Part shown: positions 8,916 to 13,859 of the stretch, piece after piece | Position numbering within the stretch: the stretch's first letter is position 1 | Layout: the number at the start of each line of letters is the position of its first letter | NCBI RefSeq assembly: GCF_002025665.1 | Contig: NZ_CP018786.1 | Coordinates: 2,728,001-2,792,000, forward strand | DNA: 64,000 nt | Direction of reading: 5' to 3' | Origin: Chryseobacterium indologenes | Lineage (GTDB): Bacteria; Bacteroidota; Bacteroidia; Flavobacteriales; Weeksellaceae | The notes under the pieces: model-generated | Told to the model about the DNA's origin: nothing | The model's database searches: none | Seen by the model: only the letters and a program-made list of their open reading frames with translations | Translations under genes and position numbers: made by a program

Positions 8916-10037
8916 ATGCATCATCAGTTTACTATTGGAATTGAAGAAGAATATCAGATCATCGATGTTGAAAGCAGAGATCTGGTTTCTCACGTTTCAA
9001 AAATTATTGAAGGCGGCAAAGCGGTTTTAAGTGAGAACTTAAAGCACGAAATGCACGAATCCATGATTGAAATGGAAACGGGAATCTGCCAGAACATTCA
9101 GGAAGCCAGAACAGAATTAACGAATTTAAGGCGTCACCTTATCAATATCGCCCATGAACAGGGACTTCGTGTTTCCGGAGGTGGTACTCACCCTTTTTCG
9201 CATTGGTCAGACAACAGTATCACTCAGGGAGAAAGATACATTAAAATCGTAGATGATATGGGAGATGTGGCCCGTGAAAATCTTATTTTCGGACTGCATG
9301 TTCATATTGGAATTCCCAATCGTGAAGAAGGCGTAAGAATTCAGAATGTGATGAGGTATTTCCTTCCTCACGTATACGCCCTTTCTACCAATTCACCTTT
9401 CTGGATTGGAAGGTATACAGGTTTTAAATCGTACAGACAGGAAATCTTCGTAAAATTCCCAAGAACCGGTATTCCGAGTTACTTCAACTCTCTGGCAGAA
9501 TTTGACAGTTATGTAGATCTCCTGGTAAAAACAGGAACCATTGACAATGCCAAGAAAATCTGGTGGGATCTACGGGTACATCCATTCTACCCTACAATTG
9601 AATTCAGAATCTGTGATATGCCGCTAAGAATTGATGAAACGGTATGCCTTGCTGCTATCATGCAGAGTCTCGTTGCCAAAATCTATAAACTTCACCAGCA
9701 AAACTTGAGCTTCAGAAGCTATAGAAGACTATTGCTGAACGAAAATAAATGGCGTGCATCGAAAAGTGGTATTGAAGCCCATCTGATCGATTTTGGGAAA
9801 GAAGAATCCGTTCCTTATCCTCATTTATTGAAAGAACTTTTAGAGTTTATTGATGATGTGGTAGACGATTTGGGATGCCGTCATGAAGTGGAATATGCAT
9901 GGAAAATTCTTGAAAACGGAACCGGTGCAGACCGACAGCTTCAGATCTTTAAAGAAACTGGTGATCTGACGAAAGTCGTTGATTATATGATCTCTGAAAC
10001 CGAGTATGGCATAACCCATGGTGAACCTGCTTCATAA
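8916..10037 (+). CDS. Carboxylate-amine ligase, YbdK/GCS2 family
   Basis: A 373-residue member of the glutamate-cysteine ligase type 2 superfamily. Visible signatures are GIEEEYQIID (residues 8-17, metal-binding acidic cluster), GGGTHPFSHW (88-97), FGLHVHIGIP (about 125-134) and EFRICDMPLRIDE (about 230), all on the ATP/substrate site of this fold. Characterised relatives join glutamate to cysteine or other amines, but YbdK-type proteins are largely unassigned. Located between an ATP-grasp ligase and a glutamine amidotransferase in the operon, it is the third probable amide-forming enzyme there. A complete gamma-glutamylcysteine synthetase role is possible but the context argues for a dedicated pathway. 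Confidence 0.9.
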   Translation: MHHQFTIGIEEEYQIIDVESRDLVSHVSKIIEGGKAVLSENLKHEMHESMIEMETGICQNIQEARTELTNLRRHLINIAHEQGLRVSGGGTHPFSHWSDNSITQGERYIKIVDDMGDVARENLIFGLHVHIGIPNREEGVRIQNVMRYFLPHVYALSTNSPFWIGRYTGFKSYRQEIFVKFPRTGIPSYFNSLAEFDSYVDLLVKTGTIDNAKKIWWDLRVHPFYPTIEFRICDMPLRIDETVCLAAIMQSLVAKIYKLHQQNLSFRSYRRLLLNENKWRASKSGIEAHLIDFGKEESVPYPHLLKELLEFIDDVVDDLGCRHEVEYAWKILENGTGADRQLQIFKETGDLTKVVDYMISETEYGITHGEPAS

Positions 10038-10070
10038 TTTTTTTGGTAACTTTACAAAAAATATGATGTA

Positions 10071-10904
10071 ATGAAAGATATTCGAATTGCTCTGCTGGAC
10101 ATGAACAATAATCATGTGAACCAAGGCTTTAGAAACATTAAAGAAATTTCTGAATCTTTTCAGCAGAACTCTGAAGAAAATGTTGTTATCAAAACATTTG
10201 ATGTAAGATTTAAAGATGAAATGCCGGAGATTGGGGATTTTGATATTTTCATTTCTTCAGGCGGTCCCGGAAATCCACATCGGGAAGGTCTTGCCTGGGA
10301 AGACAGATTTGCTTCTTTTTTAGATGCTGTTCTTGAGCATAATAAATACCATGAAGATAAAAAATATCTTTTCCTGATCTGCCATTCATTCCAGCTGGCA
10401 AGTATTCACTGGAATCTGGGAAATATCTGCAAAAGAAAGTCTTATTCTTTCGGAGTAATGCCTGTTCATAAAACAGATGAAGGTAAAGAAGAATTCTTGT
10501 TCAAAAATCTTCAGGATCCTTTTTATGCGGTAGATTCGAGAGCCTACCAGTTTATTGAACCGGATCATGAGCGTTTTGAAGAATTGGGCATGACCATCAT
10601 GGCGATTGAAAAATTTCGTCCTCATATCAATCTTGAAAGAGCGGTAATGGCTGTTCGTTTTTCGGAGGAAATATTCGGAACACAGTTTCACCCGGAAGCC
10701 AACCCTGAATCTTTGATCGAAAACCTGAAGGATGAAAAGAATAAAGAAGCTATGATTGAAAGCTTCGGAATGGAAAAATATCTTGAAACAATAGATAGAA
10801 TAGACGATGAAGATAAAATCATTCTGACCAGACATCAGATTCTTCCGAGATTCCTTCAGTTTGCAAAAAAAAACATTTTGAAAGAAGCTAAGACTTTGGC
10901 TTAA
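10071..10904 (+). CDS. Class I glutamine amidotransferase-like protein
   Basis: A 277-residue protein with a complete type 1 amidotransferase triad: nucleophile C104 in LICHSFQLAS, and H207 with E209 in FGTQFHPEANPES; the oxyanion strand SSGGPG is at 62-67. It has no synthetase domain, so ammonia would be handed to a partner or the enzyme hydrolyses a gamma-glutamyl bond, as PuuD-type relatives do. It follows the GCS2-type ligase after 33 nt. Two readings fit: it feeds ammonia to one of the operon ligases, or it removes a gamma-glutamyl group that the GCS2 enzyme added. The sequence does not decide between them. Confidence 0.88.
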   Translation: MKDIRIALLDMNNNHVNQGFRNIKEISESFQQNSEENVVIKTFDVRFKDEMPEIGDFDIFISSGGPGNPHREGLAWEDRFASFLDAVLEHNKYHEDKKYLFLICHSFQLASIHWNLGNICKRKSYSFGVMPVHKTDEGKEEFLFKNLQDPFYAVDSRAYQFIEPDHERFEELGMTIMAIEKFRPHINLERAVMAVRFSEEIFGTQFHPEANPESLIENLKDEKNKEAMIESFGMEKYLETIDRIDDEDKIILTRHQILPRFLQFAKKNILKEAKTLA

Positions 10905-10920
10905 AAAATTAAATCAATAT

Positions 10921-11097
10921 AAACCACAAAAGTCACAAAAGAGATTTGGGCATTAAGTCTAATAAGCAATCATAAAAGCTGTTGAAAAGAACACATAAGC
11001 TTTCTTGAAAATCAAAGATTTCCCAATTAAATAGATATTTTATAAAAGTGTATTGTAAACTTTTATATTCTAAAAACTTTTGTGCCTTTTGTGGTAA
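10921..11097. repeat. Dispersed repeat with inverted termini, copy 1
   Basis: A non-coding element of about 180 bp in the gap between the amidotransferase and the third ATP-grasp gene. Its ends are inverted: AAACCACAAAAGTCACAAAAG at 10921-10941 against CTTTTGTGCCTTTTGTGGTAA at 11077-11097, with one internal substitution and one at the tip. The inside holds ACATAAGCTTTCTTGAAAAT and AAATCAAAGATTT (10992-11020). Part of the same sequence recurs, inverted, at 17713-17825. It looks like a small mobile or palindromic repeat family rather than a gene. Confidence 0.6.
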
Positions 11098-11150
11098 ACT
11101 CAAATCGGGCAGAAATGCTCGATTTTTTTAACATCACAAAGAAAAAAAAT

Positions 11151-12329
11151 ATGATTCCAAAATATAGAAAACAGTACAATCAGGCGTTTTCAGATGAAAA
11201 ATACAATCAACTCAAAAGTATCCTGACAGAAAAGGGAGGAACAGAACCTACGTTCAGAGTTTCAGAAAGTCCTATTTTCCTTACTAAAGAGTTTGAAGCA
11301 AAACTTATTGATGCCAGCGAAAGTATCATTAGCCAGATTAAAGCAATGCCCGCAGAATTACTTCAAAAAGCCATTCCTGATAACTGCCGGGTTCCCAATG
11401 ATACGGATCAGCCTCATTTTTTCACAATAGATTTTGGAGTCTGCAAAAGCGAAAACGGAGCAATAGAACCTCAGCTGATCGAGCTTCAGGCATTTCCTTC
11501 TTTGTATGCTTTCCAGAAAGTATATGAGGAAACGTATTGTGAAGTCTACCCTTTTCTTGCAGAGATCAGAAATCCTATGCCGCATGAAACTTTTAAAAAC
11601 TATTTAAAAGAACTGATTGTAGGAGATGAAAATCCTGAAAATGTAATCCTGCTTGAAATTTTTCCGGAAAGACAAAAAACAGCTATTGATTTTGCTCTGA
11701 CAGAAAAATTAATAGGCATCAAAACCGTATGTCTGACAAAAGTAAAGAAGGAAGGACGAAAGCTGTATTATGAAAATAATGGTAAGCTAACCGAAATCAA
11801 AAGAATCTACAACCGTGTTATATTTGACGAACTGGATAATATTCCTGATCTTACTACAGAATTTGATTTCCGTGAAGAAGTGGATGTCAAATGGATCACC
11901 CACCCCAATTGGTTCTTTAAAATCTCAAAGTTCCTTTTGCCATTACTGAAGCATGAGTTTGTTCCAAAGAGTTATTTCCTGCATGAATTCCCGGAAAATG
12001 AAAACCTGGATGATTTTGTATTAAAACCTTTATTTTCATTCGCGGGAAGTGGCGTTAATTTAAATCCTACAAAGGAAGTTACAGAGGCTATTCAGGATAA
12101 AGAAAACTATATTTTGCAGAGAAAAGTGTACTATGAACCCATTTTTGAAGATATCAACGGAGATTTTTCAAAAGCGGAGATCCGTTTGTTGTATATTTGG
12201 CGGGAAAATGACGACCGTCCTATTCTATTGGAAAATCTTGGAAGAATGACAAAAGCCGCCATGGTCAATGTAGATTTCAATAAAAAAGATGCCATCTGGA
12301 TCGGTAGTTCTAATGCTTTTTTCGGATAA
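11151..12329 (+). CDS. ATP-grasp-like protein, end of amidoligase cluster
   Basis: A 392-residue protein; the ATG at 11151 is chosen because the frame upstream (GTG at 11082) runs through the terminal arm of the repeat. The C-terminal part has an ATP-grasp-like lysine segment, FVLKPLFSFAGSGVNL (K292), and an acidic strand AEIRLLYIW near 343. The N-terminal half carries PQLIELQAFPSLYAF. I do not recognise a named family; fold similarity is judged from these motifs only. It is 246 bp from the operon body but on the same strand with only the repeat between, and a strong terminator follows. It may be a third ligase or a degenerate, substrate-binding ATP-grasp protein. Confidence 0.68.
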   Translation: MIPKYRKQYNQAFSDEKYNQLKSILTEKGGTEPTFRVSESPIFLTKEFEAKLIDASESIISQIKAMPAELLQKAIPDNCRVPNDTDQPHFFTIDFGVCKSENGAIEPQLIELQAFPSLYAFQKVYEETYCEVYPFLAEIRNPMPHETFKNYLKELIVGDENPENVILLEIFPERQKTAIDFALTEKLIGIKTVCLTKVKKEGRKLYYENNGKLTEIKRIYNRVIFDELDNIPDLTTEFDFREEVDVKWITHPNWFFKISKFLLPLLKHEFVPKSYFLHEFPENENLDDFVLKPLFSFAGSGVNLNPTKEVTEAIQDKENYILQRKVYYEPIFEDINGDFSKAEIRLLYIWRENDDRPILLENLGRMTKAAMVNVDFNKKDAIWIGSSNAFFG

Positions 12330-12420
12330 AATCAGCTTCATCTCAGATTAGAACGTATTCCTTTATTTTTATCTTAAAAATGCTGAGTATAAAGAAAACC
12401 TGAGAAAACGTATAGAAACA

Positions 12421-12452
12421 AACCTCCGAAATGTCGGAGGTTTTATCTTTTA
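12421..12452 (+). terminator. Rho-independent terminator of the ATP-grasp cluster
   Basis: Perfect 9-bp stem AACCTCCGA / TCGGAGGTT with loop AATG (12421-12442), followed by a T-rich tail. It lies 92 bp after the stop of the third ATP-grasp-like gene. Confidence 0.85.
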
Positions 12453-12474
12453 CTACTGAAGATCTCTCCGGGAT

Positions 12475-12538
12475 TAAAAAAAAATCCCCCAACAAGGGAG
12501 GATAAAAAAATTGACATGTACGCTGTGTTTTCACAAAC
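12475..12538 (-). ncRNA. Candidate small RNA, copy 1
   Basis: Predicted minus-strand transcript: -7-like element TATATTTA (12543-12550), start near 12538, small hairpin TGTG-AAAA-CACA, then a terminator stem ATCCTCCC...GGGGGAT (12484-12503) and a T-run. The unit is matched along its length by copy 2 at 13583-13660. The absence of a conserved reading frame and the intrinsic terminator argue for RNA, but expression is unproven. Confidence 0.4.
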
Positions 12539-12613
12539 ATTGTAAATATACGGATAGGCTGTTGGGATATTCTACGGAAAACCGTAATGACTGATTTTTA
12601 ATTGTTTGTATAT
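12484..12613. repeat. Imperfect repeat unit, copy 1 (pairs with 13590-13734)
   Basis: About 130 bp aligned to copy 2 in the same orientation. Shared blocks are a GC-rich hairpin, TTGAC-TGTAC, ACAAAC, TGTAAATATACGGA, CTACGG-N4-CCGTAATGA and TTTTAATTGTTTGTA. Conservation is strongest around the palindrome and the -7-like element, so it appears to be a promoter plus short transcript rather than a coding remnant. Confidence 0.7.
12573..12586. promoter_or_regulatory. TACGG-N4-CCGTA operator, copy 1
   Basis: TACGGAAAACCGTA, a perfect 5+5 inverted repeat with a 4-nt spacer. It ends exactly 22 bp before the minus-strand -7-like element at 12543-12550, the same spacing as copy 2. Confidence 0.6.
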
Positions 12614-12656
12614 TAAGTTTCCCATAATGTTATTTTAAAAACGCTTTTGCACGAGT

Positions 12657-13076
12657 TCATGTTATTAATAACCCAGCATATTCTTTCTTAGCATCAAAAC
12701 TAGGGCAAGCTTTATGAACATTGGGAAAATCTCTATGTCCTTGAATTTTAGCTCTGGGAAATTTTGATTTTAATTCTCTTAACAGCTTTATAATAGATTT
12801 TTTTTGCTCTTCCGTTCTTGTGTCTTTTGGATGGTTGCTTTTATCAATGCCTCCGATGTATGATATATTGATAATTTGAGAATTCCACCCTGCAACTCCA
12901 TTGGATACCTGATCGATGGGCAAAGTGTTGACTACTTCTCCATCCGCTTTTATCATATAGTGATACCCTGGATTTTTCCATTTCAGGTTTTCCTTCCAAT
13001 ACCTTTTAATGCTCTCTATTTTAACATCTGGCTGTGTTGCGGTACAATGTATAACGATGTAATTGATTGTTCTCAT
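12657..13076 (-). CDS. N-acetylmuramoyl-L-alanine amidase, T7-lysozyme type
   Basis: A 139-residue amidase_2/PGRP-fold enzyme that cuts the bond between muramic acid and L-Ala in peptidoglycan. Zinc ligands are H10 (IVIHCTATQ), H114 (QGHRDFP) and C124 (KACPSFD), with the supporting Lys122; Y38/Y40 in NPGYHYMI match the PGYHY motif of T7 lysozyme. No signal peptide, as in phage lysozymes, which need a holin or cell lysis to reach the wall. No holin or other phage gene is adjacent. It may be a domesticated phage lysozyme, here in a small accessory island with a peptide gene. Its own promoter-like element is at 13100-13107. Confidence 0.92.
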   Translation of the reverse strand: MRTINYIVIHCTATQPDVKIESIKRYWKENLKWKNPGYHYMIKADGEVVNTLPIDQVSNGVAGWNSQIINISYIGGIDKSNHPKDTRTEEQKKSIIKLLRELKSKFPRAKIQGHRDFPNVHKACPSFDAKKEYAGLLIT

Positions 13077-13099
13077 GGATTCATTTTATTTATTTTGAG

Positions 13100-13107
13100 C
13101 AAAATTA
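13100..13107 (-). promoter_or_regulatory. -7 element of the amidase gene
   Basis: On the minus strand TAATTTTG, a match to TAnnTTTG, 23 bp upstream of the amidase start codon. Confidence 0.5.
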
Positions 13108-13157
13108 AACCTGTAACTCCCAAAATAGTGAAGGAAAAACACCCTATTTTAAATTGA

Positions 13158-13244
13158 CAGGCCCGGACGCCTGAAAACCAGGAAAAGCTGATTAAAAACT
13201 ATTTAGAAAACAGTAGATCTCGGGAAGAAGTCTATAAAGTCTGA
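13158..13244 (+). pseudogene. Possible gene remnant (C-terminal 28 codons)
   Basis: A 28-codon open stretch after an in-frame stop, reading QARTPENQEKLIKNYLENSR then SREEVYKV and a stop. It is hydrophilic and helix-like with a protein-like composition, unlike the AT-rich DNA around it, and has no start codon. It may be the tail of a decayed gene. The parent family is not recognised. Confidence 0.25.
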
Positions 13245-13276
13245 GTGAAGATGTTTAAACTTTGAAATATAAGAAC

Positions 13277-13300
13277 AAAAAATCCCTCTCAGCGAGGAAT
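13277..13300 (-). terminator. Terminator of the leader-peptide gene
   Basis: Minus-strand stem ATTCCTC / GAGGGAT (one G-T pair) with loop GCTGA, followed by six T. It begins 7 bp after the stop codon of the 49-residue peptide gene. Confidence 0.8.
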
Positions 13301-13306
13301 CGTTTT

Positions 13307-13456
13307 TTATAAATCGGGACATGCCATTTCATTGTCATGCGGAATGCATACCTTATCATTCCATGGCACCGGGCAATCATGCCAACCTGGAGGACATCCT
13401 CCTTTTCCGTTGATACTTCTTAATTTCTCCTTAGAGATTTTCTTTAAATTTTTCAT
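13307..13456 (-). CDS. Bacteriocin-like double-glycine leader peptide
   Basis: A 49-codon gene. The leader MKNLKKISKEKLRSINGKGG ends in Gly-Gly at 19-20, as in the bacteriocin-like leader peptides common in Chryseobacterium. The mature part begins CPPGWHDCPVPWNDKVC and has four Cys (21, 28, 37, 46), three Pro before residue 32 and two Trp. Double-Gly leaders are cut by C39-peptidase ABC exporters. It has a clean -7 element (13480-13487), a palindromic operator and its own terminator, all supporting a real gene. No modifying enzyme or exporter is adjacent, so processing would occur in trans. Function (antimicrobial, signal or other) is unknown. Confidence 0.82.
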   Translation of the reverse strand: MKNLKKISKEKLRSINGKGGCPPGWHDCPVPWNDKVCIPHDNEMACPDL

Positions 13457-13479
13457 GGTTTTGATTTTAGTTTAAAAGT

Positions 13480-13487
13480 CAAATATA
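13480..13487 (-). promoter_or_regulatory. -7 element of the leader-peptide gene
   Basis: Minus-strand TATATTTG, an exact TAnnTTTG match 23 bp upstream of the start codon, giving a leader of roughly 15-20 nt. Confidence 0.65.
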
Positions 13488-13531
13488 AAAACTATTCTCC
13501 ATTTAGAGATTTAATATAAAGAAATAATGGT

Positions 13532-13545
13532 TACGGGTTTCCGTA
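13532..13545. promoter_or_regulatory. TACGG-N4-CCGTA operator upstream of the leader-peptide gene
   Basis: TACGGGTTTCCGTA, perfect 5+5 inverted repeat. It lies exactly 44 bp upstream of the -7 element, twice the 22-bp spacing at the two repeat units, so it stays on nearly the same helical face. This fits an activator-binding site; the regulator is not in the window. Confidence 0.6.
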
Positions 13546-13582
13546 AAAAAAGAAGGTTTAAAAATAACTATAGAATCCCCAC

Positions 13583-13660
13583 TCTCAACTCATAATAAAA
13601 AATCCTCCCAAACAGGAGGACATTAAAAAAACTTGACTTGTACTTTTAGTTTATACAAAC
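13583..13660 (-). ncRNA. Candidate small RNA, copy 2
   Basis: Minus-strand unit equivalent to 12475-12538: -7-like TATATTTA (13665-13672), small hairpin GTTT-GTAT-AAAC, the conserved GTAC-AGTCAA block, then a terminator stem TCCTCC / GGAGGA (13592-13611) and six T. No reading frame is shared with copy 1. Expression is unproven. Confidence 0.4.
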
Positions 13661-13734
13661 GATGTAAATATACGGAGAGACTGTAGGTATACTCTACGGG
13701 AAACCGTAATGATTAACTTTTAATTGTTTGTACA
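13590..13734. repeat. Imperfect repeat unit, copy 2 (pairs with 12484-12613)
   Basis: Second copy, same orientation, about 1.1 kb from the first. The two copies bracket the amidase and the leader-peptide gene. The hairpin stem is perfect here, whereas in copy 1 it has a bulged A, suggesting compensating change that keeps a structured RNA end. Confidence 0.7.
13695..13708. promoter_or_regulatory. TACGG-N4-CCGTA operator, copy 2
   Basis: TACGGGAAACCGTA, 22 bp from the minus-strand -7-like element at 13665-13672. It is the third occurrence within 1.14 kb. Confidence 0.6.
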
Positions 13735-13796
13735 ATAGTCATCACAGATATATCATCTGTTTTTAATCAAACAAACTCTACTACAACACAATAGAT

Positions 13797-13841
13797 AAAA
13801 AAATTGCAATACGTTTTTTTGTTCCGTATTGCAATTTTAGT
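13797..13841 (-). terminator. Terminator after cyanophycin synthetase
   Basis: Perfect 13-bp stem AAATTGCAATACG (13801-13813) / CGTATTGCAATTT (13825-13837) with A/T runs on both sides. It starts 23 bp after the cphA stop. Confidence 0.85.
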
Positions 13842-13859
13842 AAGTTTTATATAGATGTA

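Larger units (their letters stand above)
12330..12656. other. Intergenic region: terminators and first small-RNA-like unit
   Basis: No credible protein gene. It holds the terminator of the plus-strand cluster (12421-12442), a second hairpin (12484-12503) and the first copy of a unit repeated at 13590-13734, including a TACGG-N4-CCGTA palindrome. An open minus-strand frame at 12343-12540 crosses both hairpins and is not coding. Confidence 0.6.

Noticed and set aside
11082..11150. GTG start extending the third ATP-grasp-like protein by 23 residues
   Set aside because: The extension lies in the terminal arm of the dispersed repeat; ATG at 11151 with an A-rich run before it is more likely.
12343..12540. 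Minus-strand open frame of 65 codons between two hairpins
   Set aside because: It crosses two terminators and the small-RNA-like unit, has no family-like sequence and no conserved counterpart in copy 2.
12657..13456. Prophage or lysis cassette
   Set aside because: Only one phage-type gene; no holin, integrase, terminase or structural genes are present.
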